Source: Methylobacterium currus | GTDB taxonomy: Bacteria; Pseudomonadota; Alphaproteobacteria; Rhizobiales; Beijerinckiaceae | NCBI RefSeq assembly: GCF_003058325.1 | Contig: NZ_CP028844.1 | Coordinates: forward strand, 453,001 to 517,000 | DNA length: 64,000 nucleotides | Direction of reading: 5' to 3' | In this document: positions 1 through 9,798 of the stretch, piece after piece | Layout: each line of letters begins with the position of its first letter | Position numbering within the stretch: the stretch's first letter is position 1 | The notes under the pieces: generated by a model | Told to the model about the DNA's origin: nothing | Seen by the model: only the letters and a program-made list of their open reading frames with translations | The model's database searches: none | Program-made: the position numbers and the translations under genes

Positions 1-1627
1 CACCCTTGGTCGGCTGAAAGGCTTGCTTGAACCGGTCGAGGCCGAGCTGGGGCGCGAAGGTGGTGGCGTAGCTCACATACGGCACCAGCTCGTCGGTGAG
101 CAGGTAGTTGAGGCCGACGCGGCCGCTGAAGGCCCGGTCGGAACTCGCAGCCCGGCTCGTCGGGTCGGCTGCGGTCTCGTTCGCGGTCGCGACGCTGTCG
201 TGCCGGCCGGTGAGCGTCAGGATGAAGCGGCCGACCTTGGCCTGGTCCTGCACGTAGGTGCCGAGCTGCGACTGGGTGACTCGAGTGGCGGTCCCGAGCA
301 CCGGCGTCGCGATGAACTGCGCCCCGTAGTTCGGCCGCACCAGGCCGCCGATCTGCAGGTCGGGCGCGGCGCCGAATCCCATGCGCTGGCTGTAGGTGGA
401 ATAGGTGTAGTCGAGGCCGGCGACGAGATCGTGCTGGATCGCACCGGTGGCGCCGCGGATCTCGATCTGGTTGTCGAGGGAGATCGTATCGAGGACGTTG
501 GCGATCCGCCCGGTGCTGCGCGAGGCGCGGGCGAGGTCGTCGCTCAAGGCATCGATCTGCGTGTACCGCAGGTCCGCATCGACGTGATAGTAGCGAAAAT
601 TCTGCCGGAAGATGATGTCGGGCGTGAATTTATGCTCGAAGGCGTAGCCGATCCGGTACTGCTCGGTGTTGAAGTTCTGGAACGCCGGATCACCGGAGAA
701 GATCCGGGTCTTCTGGAAGCGCGGATCGGCGTAGCTGGAGTAGAACGAGCTGTTTCCCGGCACCGTGTTGTTCAGGTACTCGGCCAGCAGCGTGACGCTG
801 GTATCCGCCGAGGGGCGCCAGGTGAGCGCCGGAGCGATCATCGCCCGGTCGTCGATGCTGCCGGGCAGGAAGGTGCTGCTCTGCCGCACCACCCCGGTCA
901 GCCGGTAGAGAAGCTTTCCGTCGCTGCCCTCCACGGGACCGCCGAGGTCGAAATTGCCCTGGGCGCGGTCGTAGCTGCCGCCCTGCAGCCAGACCTCGCC
1001 GAACGGCACGGCGGTCGGACGCTTCGAGGTCAGGTCGACGATCCCGCCCGGGGAGCCGAGCCCGTAGAGCCCGCCCGCCGGCCCGCGCAGGATGGTGATC
1101 GCATCGAGGCCGTAGGGCTCGACCCGCGGGATGGCGAAGGGCGACGAGGGCTGGCGCAGGCCGTCGCGGTAGATGCCCACATTGGTGACGCTGAAGCCGC
1201 GGATGTAGAACGCGTCGAAGCGCGGATCGTAGCCGAACACGTTCGAGGCGACGCCCGGCGTGTAGTTGATCGCCTCGTTGAGCGTCTGGACGTTGCGGTC
1301 GTTGAGCTGCTCGCGGGTGACGACCGAGACCGATTGCGGCGTCTCGATCAGCGGCGTGTTGGTCTTGGTGGCGGTGGGCGACACCCGGGCGGTGTAGCCC
1401 TGCACTCCGCTCGGGCCTCCGCCGCCGCCGCTGGTGGCCGAGGCATCGGCCGGCGCGCCGAGGACCCGCGGCGCCTGCGGCGCCGTGACCGAGATCTCGT
1501 CGAGCTTGATCGTCCCCTGCTGTGCCAGCGCCGGCGCGATGCCGAGGCCGGTCGCCAGCCCGGAGAGGAGCAGGGAGCGCAGGTCAAGCCGACGCGACGG
1601 ACGGGAGAATGGGGGAAGATGGCTCAT
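1..1627 (-). CDS. TonB-dependent siderophore receptor (3' end outside window)
   Basis: Outer-membrane receptor that takes up ferric siderophore using TonB energy. About 542 codons are visible from ATG at 1627 (minus strand) running off the left edge, so the end of the barrel is missing. The N-terminus is a signal peptide ending near ALAQQ (about residue 33), followed by a TonB-box-like LDEISVTAP and then a plug domain with ETPQSVSVVTREQL, YIRGF and LRGPAGGLYG motifs typical of FhuA/FpvA-type receptors. There is no extra N-terminal signalling (STN) domain between leader and plug. The remainder is barrel-like sequence rich in aromatic residues. It is divergent from the FTR1 permease, and the shared intergenic region holds an iron-control palindrome candidate, so iron repression is likely. 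The substrate cannot be told from sequence. Confidence 0.9.
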   Translation of the reverse strand, partial: MSHLPPFSRPSRRLDLRSLLLSGLATGLGIAPALAQQGTIKLDEISVTAPQAPRVLGAPADASATSGGGGGPSGVQGYTARVSPTATKTNTPLIETPQSVSVVTREQLNDRNVQTLNEAINYTPGVASNVFGYDPRFDAFYIRGFSVTNVGIYRDGLRQPSSPFAIPRVEPYGLDAITILRGPAGGLYGLGSPGGIVDLTSKRPTAVPFGEVWLQGGSYDRAQGNFDLGGPVEGSDGKLLYRLTGVVRQSSTFLPGSIDDRAMIAPALTWRPSADTSVTLLAEYLNNTVPGNSSFYSSYADPRFQKTRIFSGDPAFQNFNTEQYRIGYAFEHKFTPDIIFRQNFRYYHVDADLRYTQIDALSDDLARASRSTGRIANVLDTISLDNQIEIRGATGAIQHDLVAGLDYTYSTYSQRMGFGAAPDLQIGGLVRPNYGAQFIATPVLGTATRVTQSQLGTYVQDQAKVGRFILTLTGRHDSVATANETAADPTSRAASSDRAFSGRVGLNYLLTDELVPYVSYATTFAPQLGLDRFKQAFQPTKG

Positions 1628-1776
1628 GACCTGACGCAACAGCGGTGGAGGACACGACAATCACTTACGTCGCATCGATCGCGGCGATAAGTATCTAATC
1701 CGTGTCGTTTAGACCGACTCGAAAACACAGGCCGATTTGGCGTCGCTTGCGGCCTGCCTGCAACATTTTTTACTTG

Positions 1777-1804
1777 TTCTAAGTCAGTTTAGAATTATAC
1801 AAAA
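1777..1804. promoter_or_regulatory. Candidate iron-control (Irr/ICE-type) operator
   Basis: TTTAGAATTATACAAAA at 1788-1804 matches 15 of 17 positions of the rhizobial ICE consensus as I remember it (TTTAGAA-TNA-TTCTAAA). It overlaps a second perfect palindrome, TTCTAA at 1777-1782 and TTAGAA at 1789-1794 with six bases between. It lies in an AT-rich patch between two divergent iron-uptake genes. Assignment to Irr rather than Fur or RirA is inference from the consensus. Confidence 0.5.
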
Positions 1805-1904
1805 CAGAGATGCGGGATTTGAAAGCCGGACCCGCCTCGCCTAAGAGAGCGTCCGACGGGGTGCGACGGCGCCCATCGGACGACGCTTGAGCGAGGAGCA
1901 CCCC

Positions 1905-2717
1905 ATGGCCGACGGATCCACCTTCGTGCAGGCCTTCACCATCCTGTTCCGCGAGGGGCTGGAGGCGCTGCTGGTGGTGGCGGCGCTGGCGGCGTTCCTG
2001 CGCCGGGCCGGGGCGGCGGAACGCATCCGCCCGGTCTATGCCGGGGCCGGCCTCGCGGTGCTGGCGAGCTTCGGTATGGCCTGGGTGTTCGAGGCCTTCT
2101 TCGACGGCAACCACAACGACATGATCGAGGCCGGCGTGATCGTGGTCGCCGCCGGCCTGATGTTCACGATGAGCGGCTGGCTGTTCCTGCGCCAGGACCC
2201 GGCGGCCTGGAAGGCCGAGATCAACCGGATGGCCGAGCGGGCGATGGGGGCCGGCACCGTGCTGTCGCTGGCCGGCATCGCCTTCCTGGCGGTGTTCCGC
2301 GAGGGCGCCGAGACGGTCCTGTTCCTGCACGCGCTCGCCCGCACCGCCGGCGGCTTCGACGCCTCGCTGCTGGGCGGGCTCGCCGTCGCGGCGGCGGCCC
2401 TCGCGGTGGTGTTCGTGGCGATGCAGTGGCTGGCGCTGCGGCTGCCCCTGCGGCCGGTCTTCCTCATCACCTCGGCCTTCCTGTTCGTGATGGGCCTGCG
2501 CATGGTCGGGGCGGCGATCCAGGAATTCCAGGAGCAGGTGATCCTGCCGGTGCACAATGACGGCGTGCCGGACCTCGTCACCGCGCTCGGCTTCAACGGC
2601 AGCTGGGAGGCCCTGGGCGTGCAGGGCGCGATCGTGCTCTGCGCCCTCGTCTGGCTCGTGATGCGGCGTGCCCGTTCCGGCGCCGGTTTGGCAGCCCGCC
2701 CGCAAGTCACCGCCTGA
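1905..2717 (+). CDS. FTR1-family high-affinity iron permease
   Basis: Multi-pass inner-membrane permease of 270 aa. It carries the two family-defining iron-binding motifs: REGLEALL near residue 14 and REGAETVLF near residue 130. Hydrophobic helices follow in the pattern of FTR1/EfeU proteins. ATG 1905 is chosen because GAGGAG (1893-1898) sits six bases upstream; an in-frame TTG at 1887 would put the ribosome site inside the gene. It faces the siderophore receptor across the iron-control site. No EfeO or EfeB partner or ferroxidase follows, so the electron or ferric donor is not visible here. Confidence 0.9.
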   Translation: MADGSTFVQAFTILFREGLEALLVVAALAAFLRRAGAAERIRPVYAGAGLAVLASFGMAWVFEAFFDGNHNDMIEAGVIVVAAGLMFTMSGWLFLRQDPAAWKAEINRMAERAMGAGTVLSLAGIAFLAVFREGAETVLFLHALARTAGGFDASLLGGLAVAAAALAVVFVAMQWLALRLPLRPVFLITSAFLFVMGLRMVGAAIQEFQEQVILPVHNDGVPDLVTALGFNGSWEALGVQGAIVLCALVWLVMRRARSGAGLAARPQVTA

Positions 2718-2838
2718 GACTCGTCCGCCCGGGAACCGGCGCCGGGGCGGTACCGTCCGGCCCCGGCTTGGCGTAAGGGTCGAGGCCGCCGCCCCGCACG
2801 GCTCGAGGCGCGGCGGCGGCTCGCGCCGGGAGGCCTCC

Positions 2839-3486
2839 TTGTCCGACACGCTCACGCTCTACTATTCGCCGGGCGCCTGCTCGCTCGCGCCCCACATCGC
2901 CCTGGAGGAGACCGGCGCCGCCTTCGAGGCGGTGAAGGTCGATTTCGCCTCCGCCGAGCAGCGCAGCGGCCGCTACCTCGCCGTCAACCAGAAGGGCCGG
3001 GTGCCGGCGCTCGCCGAGGGCGAGTGGGTGCTGACCGAGAACCCGGCGATCCTGCGCTACATCGCGCGGCGGCACCCGGAGGCCAAGCTCTGGCCCGAGG
3101 ATCCGCGGGAAGAGGCGCGTTGCGCCGAGTGGCTGGCCTGGATCTCCTCGACCATCCACCCGGCCTACGCCCATATCCGCCGGGCCGAGCGCTACGCCAC
3201 CGACGAGGCGGCGATCGAGGACGTGAAGGCGAAGGGCCGCGAGACCTGCGCCGATCTCTGGACGATGATCGAGGTCGGCCTGTCGCGCGGCGGCTGGGCT
3301 GTCGGCGAGCATTACAGCGTTGCCGATCCCTACCTCTTGGTGTTCTGGCACTGGGGCCGCGGCCAGGTGCTGGGCTACGACATGGCCCGCCAGTTCCCCT
3401 ACTGGACCGACCACGCCCGCCGCATGGCCGAGCGCCCGGCCGTGCAGCGCGCCTTCGCCCGCGAGGGGCTGCCGCTGCCGGCGTGA
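2839..3486 (+). CDS. Glutathione S-transferase family protein
   Basis: Cytosolic GST of 215 aa. The N-terminal thioredoxin-like domain begins LTLYYSPGACSLAPHIAL, with the serine/cysteine loop at residues about 9-14 that binds glutathione in beta-class-like bacterial GSTs. The G-site motif ENPAILRYIA is at about 67-76, followed by an all-helical C-terminal domain with SVADPYLLVFWHWG. I prefer a TTG start at 2839 with GGGAGG (2828-2833) just upstream; the frame is open further 5' but that stretch is Arg/Pro-rich and not GST-like. Its stop lies 18 bases from that of the convergent DUF924 gene. The substrate is unknown. Confidence 0.85.
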   Translation: MSDTLTLYYSPGACSLAPHIALEETGAAFEAVKVDFASAEQRSGRYLAVNQKGRVPALAEGEWVLTENPAILRYIARRHPEAKLWPEDPREEARCAEWLAWISSTIHPAYAHIRRAERYATDEAAIEDVKAKGRETCADLWTMIEVGLSRGGWAVGEHYSVADPYLLVFWHWGRGQVLGYDMARQFPYWTDHARRMAERPAVQRAFAREGLPLPA

Positions 3487-3504
3487 GTCGGCCCCGGCCG
3501 AGGT

Positions 3505-4053
3505 CTACCCTCGAAATGCGTCCTCGCGCGCGAGGTAATCCCGCTCGGCCGCCGTCTCGGGGCGGCCGAGCACGGCGTTGCGGTGGGGAAAGCGCCCGAA
3601 GCGGCGGATCAGGTCGCGGTGCTCGATCGCCGCCTCGCGATGGACCGGAAGTCCGAGCGCGGTGAACAGCGCGACGCTGCGCTCCTGCAAGCCGAGATCC
3701 TCGGCATGGGTCAGCGGCATGTAGAGGAAGATGCGCAAGGCCGGTTCGATCGCCCGGTCATGGCCGCGGGCGAGCGCACGCTCCGCCACCGCCAACGCCT
3801 GCGCGTCGGTCGCCCAGGCCCGGGGCGTGCCGCGAAACAGGTTGCGCGGGAACTGGTCGAGGAGCAGCACTAAGGCGAGCGCCCCCTCCGGCGTCTCGTC
3901 CCACGATGCGAGCGCGCCCCGCGCCGCCGCCTCGTGCAGCGGCAGGTAGGCCCGGCAGGCGCCGTCGAAGGCCGGATCGGCGGTGAACCAGCGGTCGAAT
4001 CCGGCCTCGCGCCAGAACGCGACCAGGTCGGCGGGCGTCGCCGCTGTCGTCAT
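3505..4053 (-). CDS. DUF924 family protein
   Basis: Protein of 182 aa matching DUF924, a widespread cytosolic helical family of unknown function related to TPR-like folds. Seen in the sequence: LVAFWREAGFDRWF at the start, the family hallmark LLLDQFPRNLFRGTPRAW near residues 62-80, LFLYMPLTHAED-like IFLYMPLTHAED near 107, and RFGRFPHRNAVLGR near 150. Length is typical. It is convergent with the GST gene and divergent from ilvC, so it is probably monocistronic. No biochemical role is proposed. Confidence 0.85.
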   Translation of the reverse strand: MTTAATPADLVAFWREAGFDRWFTADPAFDGACRAYLPLHEAAARGALASWDETPEGALALVLLLDQFPRNLFRGTPRAWATDAQALAVAERALARGHDRAIEPALRIFLYMPLTHAEDLGLQERSVALFTALGLPVHREAAIEHRDLIRRFGRFPHRNAVLGRPETAAERDYLAREDAFRG

Positions 4054-4144
4054 GCCGCTCCCCTGCCGGTTGCGTGAATCGGTGCTGTCCGCGCCCGGAA
4101 CCTAGCAGGCATGTGCGCGTCCGCGCGCATACCCTATTCCCTGA

Positions 4145-5257
<1,113 letters not shown>

Positions 5258-5266
5258 CATTCCGGT

Positions 5267-5340
5267 GCCGCGGCCCCTTCGGACGGGCCGCGGCTCATCC
5301 AGCGAACGCCGCGCGGACCTTCCGTCCGCGCGGCGTTCGC
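5267..5340 (+). terminator. Tandem hairpins after ilvC
   Basis: The first hairpin has 10-bp perfect arms, GCCGCGGCCC (5267-5276) and GGGCCGCGGC (5285-5294). The second has 17-bp perfect arms at 5302-5318 and 5324-5340 with a five-base loop. The second is unusually long and mismatch-free. No strong T-run follows, so it is terminator-like by position and stability rather than by a classical U-tract. Confidence 0.7.
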
Positions 5341-5771
5341 GTTGTCCGGATCGTCTCGGGGACCGAGTTGATTCCGCGACCGGCGCAGATCGGGGGATGC
5401 CTCCGGCCCCCGCGGCGAGATGTGACGGTTACCTGTGTGGCTCCGACGGTGCGTCGCCCAGGATGAAGCCACGGCTCGAACTTTGGACTTTGAGGAATTT
5501 AACATAGGTAAAATTTGCCGACAGCCGGTTGAATGCTGAAGGCGCCAGCCGATCGACGGGACGTCGGGGACGTATAGTTTCACCCTTGTGGATTGATGAT
5601 GGTCTGTCGAGGCAGGCCCTCGCGGCCGCCGTGATCGCATCGAGACTGTCGGAATGGCCGCGCGCCGGCCGGCCTGTTTCGTCAAGGGCTCGACACATCA
5701 TGCGAGGGTGCTGCAAGGCGCCGCGGGCGCCGCGCCGTTGACGCAAGGCAGGGCCGCGCGATCTCGCCGGC
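5341..5771. other. Non-coding stretch between ilvC and the hydrolase operon
   Basis: About 430 bases with no convincing gene. Short open frames here lack a ribosome site and family motifs. A locally AT-richer patch (5475-5520) could hold the promoter of the downstream operon, but I cannot define -35/-10 boxes. Confidence 0.5.
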
Positions 5772-7175
5772 ATGATTGACGAACCCGTCCTCTTCTGCCT
5801 GCACGTCCTCGGAGGCAGCGCCCGCACGTGGCGCCCCCTCGCCGCGCGTCTCGGCCCCACCGTGCGATGCGTCGCCATCGACCTGCCGGGCTTCGGCGAC
5901 GAAGCCCACCGGCCGGGCGGCGACGTCGCCGCCATGGCCGACCACGTCGCGGCCCGCATCCGGACCGAGGCTCCGCCCGGGCCCTGGCTGATCGCCGGCA
6001 ACAGCATGGGGGCGAAGGTCGCCCTGGCGCTGGCGCGACGCCACGAGGACGGCGATCCCGCGCTTGCCGGCCTCGCCGGCCTCGTGCTGCTGGCCGGCTC
6101 GACGCCTTCGCCCGAGCCGATGGCGGAGGAGCGCCGGCAGGCGATGATCGCCTGGATCGACGCCGATCCGGCGACCCGCCGCCGCGAGGCCGAAGCCTTC
6201 GTGGCGGCGAATGTCGGTGCGCCCCTGGCGCCGGAGGACCACGCCCGGACGGTCGAGGACGTGCTGCGGGCGAACCCGCAAGCCTGGAAGGCCTGGCTCA
6301 CCGGCGGCGCCAACGAGGATTGGCGCGCGCGCATCGGAACCCTCTCCACGCCGGCTTTGGTGGTGAGCGGGGCGGAGGACGGCGATCTCGGGCCCGAGGC
6401 GCAGGCGGCGCTGACCCTGCCCCACCTCGCCCGCCACCGCCACGAGGTGATGCTCGGCGCCGGTCACCTGCTGCCGCTGGAGCGGCCCGACGCCCTTGCC
6501 GCGCTGATCCGCGATTTCCTCTCGGCCCCGCCGGCGACCACCGAAGCCCCGACCCTGACGCCGGCCTTCGCGGCGCTGATGGGCTCGGACCGGGTCAATT
6601 CCCGCCTGCGCGCGACGCTCCGCGAGCGGATGCGCGAGCCGGACGGGCCGTTCTGCTTGGACGCGGAGGAGCGCGCGACGCTCGAAGCCTGCCTCGACCG
6701 GGTGCTGCCGCAGGACGGTCCGGGCCGGATCGACCTCGCCCGCCGCATCGACGCGCGGCTCGCCAGCGGCACCGGCGACGGCTGGCGCTACGCCTCCCTG
6801 CCGCCGGACGCGGAGGCCTATTCCCGCGCCCTGCGGAGTCTCGATGCCGCCGCCCGCGCGGCGCACGGGAGCGCCTTCGCCGCCCTCGACGGCGCGAGCC
6901 GGGACGCGCTCCTCGACTGCGCCGCCGCCGGGCGCCTGCCGGCAATCCCTGACGGCCTCGCCTCCGAACTGATGACCTGCTGGTTCGAGGAGCTGCGCGG
7001 CGAGGCGGTGCGGACCTGGCTCGCCCATCCCGCCGGCCTCGCGGCGATCGGCTTCACGGGGATCGGAGCCGGGGGCGACGATGCCGACGCCCTCCCGGGC
7101 TACCGGCTGACCGGCCTGAACGAACGCGAATCCTGGGAAGCCCCGGTCCTCGACACCGTTGGAGACGTTCGATGA
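5772..7175 (+). CDS. Alpha/beta hydrolase fused to gluconate 2-dehydrogenase subunit 3-like domain
   Basis: A 467-aa two-domain protein. Residues 1 to about 252 are an alpha/beta hydrolase: HVLGGS oxyanion region at 11-16, nucleophile elbow GNSMG with Ser78, acidic residue candidates D203/D205 and His232 in [11 protein letters not shown]. From about 268 to 440 the sequence resembles the small subunit (subunit 3/gamma) of membrane gluconate 2-dehydrogenase and FAD-glucose dehydrogenase: [23 protein letters not shown], then [20 protein letters not shown] and GFTGIGAGG. There is no Tat or Sec leader, unlike free subunit 3 proteins. The stop overlaps the ATG of the GMC oxidoreductase by ATGA, so the fused domain is probably the partner of that flavoprotein. 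The hydrolase substrate is unknown; an ester or lactone hydrolase coupled to sugar or alcohol oxidation is a guess. Confidence 0.75.
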   Translation: MIDEPVLFCLHVLGGSARTWRPLAARLGPTVRCVAIDLPGFGDEAHRPGGDVAAMADHVAARIRTEAPPGPWLIAGNSMGAKVALALARRHEDGDPALAGLAGLVLLAGSTPSPEPMAEERRQAMIAWIDADPATRRREAEAFVAANVGAPLAPEDHARTVEDVLRANPQAWKAWLTGGANEDWRARIGTLSTPALVVSGAEDGDLGPEAQAALTLPHLARHRHEVMLGAGHLLPLERPDALAALIRDFLSAPPATTEAPTLTPAFAALMGSDRVNSRLRATLRERMREPDGPFCLDAEERATLEACLDRVLPQDGPGRIDLARRIDARLASGTGDGWRYASLPPDAEAYSRALRSLDAAARAAHGSAFAALDGASRDALLDCAAAGRLPAIPDGLASELMTCWFEELRGEAVRTWLAHPAGLAAIGFTGIGAGGDDADALPGYRLTGLNERESWEAPVLDTVGDVR

Positions 7176-8725
7176 ACCTCGCGGGGCAAAGCCGCTACGG
7201 CCACGACGAGGTCGTCGACGTCGTGGTGGTCGGGACCGGGGCGGGCGGCGCGCCGCTCCTCGCCGAGCTTGCGGCCGCGGGCCTCAGAGTCGTCGCCCTC
7301 GAAGCCGGGCCGAACTTCGACCCGGCCGGGTACGGCTTCGACGAGACGCTCGCCGACGAGATCTACTGGACCGAGGAGCGCCTGAGCGGCGGCTCGACCC
7401 CGGAAGCCTTCGGCGCCAACAACAGCGGCACCGGGATCGGCGGATCGACCCTGCATTGGGGCGCCTTCGTGCCCCGGGCCGATCCGCGCGACTTCCGCCT
7501 GAACACCGAGACCGGCGAGGGCTGCGACTGGCCGATCGACCACGCCGAGCTGGTGCCGTTCTACGACCGCGTCGAGGCCTTCATCGGCACGTCCGGCCCG
7601 ACGCCCTATCCGTGGGACGAGGCCCGGCGCTTCCCGCTGCCGCCGGTGCTCCGCAACGGCCCGGCCCAGCTGATGGCCTCGGCCTGCGACCGGCTCGGCA
7701 TCACCGCCACCGACGCGCCGGCCGCGGTCGTCTCGCGCGACTTCACGCCTGGAGCCGATGTGCCGGAGCGCAAGGCCTGCATCCATTGCGGCTATTGCCA
7801 CCAGGGCTGCCGCACCCGCGCCAAGGCCAGCATGGACGTGACCTACCTGCCCCTCGCGGTGGCGAAGGGCGCCGAGATCCGGCCTGAGGCCCGGATGCAC
7901 GGGGTCGAGCGCGACAGGGCCGGGCGGATCACGGCGGTGATCTATCGCAGCGGGGGCCGTGACCATCGCCAGCGTTGCGCCAACCTGATCCTGTGCGCCG
8001 GCGCCGTCGAGACGCCGCGGCTCCTGCTCCATCTCGACCTCGCCACGCGCAGCGGCCAGGTCGGCCGCAACTATATCGGCCACGTCGCCACCCAGGTCTG
8101 GGGCACCTTCGCGGACGAGGTCGGCATGAACCGCGGCTACCCGTCCTCGCTCATCACCGAGGATTACACCCGGCCGAAGGGGGCCGGCTTCGCCGGCGGC
8201 TACCTGGTGCAGAGCCTCGGCGTCGAGCCGTTGACCTGGGCCAACTCCGTCGCCCGCGGCCGCGGCCTGTGGGGGACGGCGCTCACCGATTACCTCAGGC
8301 AGTACATCCGTGTCGCCGGCATCGGCATCAACGGCGAGACGCTGCCCTGCGACGCGAACGTCCTGACGCTGTCGGACGAGACCGACGCGCTCGGGATGCG
8401 CAAGGCCCGTATCAGCTTCGGCTACGGCCCGAACGAGCACAGCCTCAACGCCCACGCCACGAAGGTGATGCGCGCGATCTGGGAGGCGGCGGGCGCCAGC
8501 GACATCTGGGTGCTGGAGCGCGTCGCCCACACGCTGGGCACCTGCCGGATGGGACGGAACCCCGACGACTCCGTGGTCGATGCCGTCGGGCGGAGCCACG
8601 AGGTCGAGAACCTGTGGATCTGCGACGGGTCGGTCTTCCCGAGTTCGCTCGCGGCGAATCCGGCCCTGACCATCATGGCGTTGTCCCTGCGCACCGCCGG
8701 CGCGTTCCTGAAGGGCACTCGATGA
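7172..8725 (+). CDS. GMC-family FAD oxidoreductase with four-Cys motif (gluconate/glucose dehydrogenase-like large subunit)
   Basis: A 517-aa flavoprotein. The FAD-binding Rossmann motif [19 protein letters not shown] is at residues 19-37 with the ribose-binding ALEAG at 42-46. The GMC signature [17 protein letters not shown] is at 83-99. Catalytic candidates are H453 in HTLGTCRMG and N496 in AANPALT. Four cysteines (C203, C206, C209, C213; [11 protein letters not shown]) match the iron-sulfur motif of the alpha subunit of bacterial FAD-glucose dehydrogenase and gluconate dehydrogenase large subunits. There is no signal peptide. It is translationally coupled (ATGA) to genes on both sides. No cytochrome c subunit follows, so the electron acceptor is not encoded here. 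The substrate is unknown. Confidence 0.85.
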   Translation: MNLAGQSRYGHDEVVDVVVVGTGAGGAPLLAELAAAGLRVVALEAGPNFDPAGYGFDETLADEIYWTEERLSGGSTPEAFGANNSGTGIGGSTLHWGAFVPRADPRDFRLNTETGEGCDWPIDHAELVPFYDRVEAFIGTSGPTPYPWDEARRFPLPPVLRNGPAQLMASACDRLGITATDAPAAVVSRDFTPGADVPERKACIHCGYCHQGCRTRAKASMDVTYLPLAVAKGAEIRPEARMHGVERDRAGRITAVIYRSGGRDHRQRCANLILCAGAVETPRLLLHLDLATRSGQVGRNYIGHVATQVWGTFADEVGMNRGYPSSLITEDYTRPKGAGFAGGYLVQSLGVEPLTWANSVARGRGLWGTALTDYLRQYIRVAGIGINGETLPCDANVLTLSDETDALGMRKARISFGYGPNEHSLNAHATKVMRAIWEAAGASDIWVLERVAHTLGTCRMGRNPDDSVVDAVGRSHEVENLWICDGSVFPSSLAANPALTIMALSLRTAGAFLKGTR

Positions 8726-9600
8726 ACGACGATCCCCGCGAGGCCGGACCCCGGCCGCCCTTCCCCGGCGCGCAGCAGCAGCCGCGCCCCGGCCTCACCG
8801 GGCCGATGGACCCTCCCCCCGACCACGGCGAGGAGAGTTACGTCGGCAAGGGCCTGCTCACCGACAAGGTCGCGATCGTCACCGGGGGCGATTCGGGCAT
8901 CGGCCGCGCGGTCGCCATCGCCTATGCCCGCGAGGGGGCGGACCTGGCGATCTCCTACCTCGACTCCGAGGAGGTCGACGCGCAGGCGACCAAGGCCTGG
9001 GTCGAGAAGGCGGGCCGGCGCTGCCTCCTGATCCCGGGCGACCTGCGCGACGAGGCGCATTGCCGGGCGGTGGTGGCGAAGACGGTGGCGGAGTTCGGCC
9101 GCATCGACGTGCTGGTCAACAACGCTGCCGCGCAGGTGGTGAACGAGGGCCTCGACGACGTCACCGCCCACGATGTCGAGGGCTCGTTCCGCGCCAACGT
9201 CTTCGCGATGATCTACCTGGCGCAGGAAGCCGTGCCGCATATGCGGCCGGGCTCGGCGATCGTGAACTCGACGAGCCAGCAGGCCAAGGTCGCGGATGCC
9301 AGCATGCTGGTCTACGCCGCCACCAAGGGGGCGATCAGCACGCTCACGGTCGGCCTGTCGAACCTGCTGGCGCCGAAGGGCATCCGGGTCAATTGCGTCG
9401 CGCCCGGCCCGGTCTGGACGCCGATCCAGCCGATCGTGAAGTCGCCTGAGCAGATCGAGAAACTGGGCGCCGATACTCCGCTTGGACGGGCCGGCCAGCC
9501 GGCGGAGCTGGCCCCCGCCTACGTGCTGCTGGCCTCGCGGGAAGGCAGCTACATGACCGGCGCGCTGGTGCCGGTCACTGGCGGCCAGCCGATGCTCTGA
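8722..9600 (+). CDS. Short-chain dehydrogenase/reductase (YhdF/glucose 1-dehydrogenase-like)
   Basis: NAD(P)-dependent SDR of 292 aa, last gene of the operon, starting in the ATGA overlap with the GMC gene. A Pro/Gly/Gln-rich N-terminal tail of about 45 residues precedes the Rossmann core, as in the stress-related YhdF/YghA subgroup. The cofactor motif is TGGDSGIGRA (54-63), then VLVNNAAAQ (130-138), S183, and the catalytic Y198-x3-K202 in VYAATKGA. The C-terminus GSYMTGALVPVTGGQPML is family-typical. Coupling to the GMC/hydrolase pair suggests a common substrate pathway, perhaps sugar or polyol oxidation; that is inference. Confidence 0.85.
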   Translation: MNDDPREAGPRPPFPGAQQQPRPGLTGPMDPPPDHGEESYVGKGLLTDKVAIVTGGDSGIGRAVAIAYAREGADLAISYLDSEEVDAQATKAWVEKAGRRCLLIPGDLRDEAHCRAVVAKTVAEFGRIDVLVNNAAAQVVNEGLDDVTAHDVEGSFRANVFAMIYLAQEAVPHMRPGSAIVNSTSQQAKVADASMLVYAATKGAISTLTVGLSNLLAPKGIRVNCVAPGPVWTPIQPIVKSPEQIEKLGADTPLGRAGQPAELAPAYVLLASREGSYMTGALVPVTGGQPML

Positions 9601-9621
9601 CGGACGGGCAGGATGTCGACC

Positions 9622-9692
9622 GGCGGGGTGTCAGCCCCAGTACCCCCGCCCTAGCTCCTTCGTCATCGGACAGGCCCGGTACGGGCCCGTCC
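9622..9692 (+). terminator. Hairpins after the hydrolase/GMC/SDR operon
   Basis: GGCGGGG (9622-9628) pairs with CCCCGCC (9644-9650). A second, stronger structure pairs GGAC-GGCCCG (9668-9678) with CGGGCC-GTCC (9682-9692), with one A/C mismatch and a three-base loop. There is no U-run; position supports a termination or processing role. Confidence 0.45.
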
Positions 9693-9798
9693 CACCACCC
9701 CGGCGCGAAGACCGGGGATGGATCCGAAAACCCCTCCGCAGCCTCGGAACGGCCGCCCGCCGGTCCCGTTGTTGCGGGAAATCCACGGAGTAACCGAC

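Noticed and set aside
23..1690. Long rightward open frame opposite the siderophore receptor
   Set aside because: It has no family motifs, is Arg/Gly/Ala-rich, and mirrors a clear receptor on the other strand; a GC-rich antisense artefact.
5429..5771. Small open frames in the ilvC to hydrolase gap
   Set aside because: No ribosome sites, no motifs, and frames continue as antisense of the hydrolase gene.
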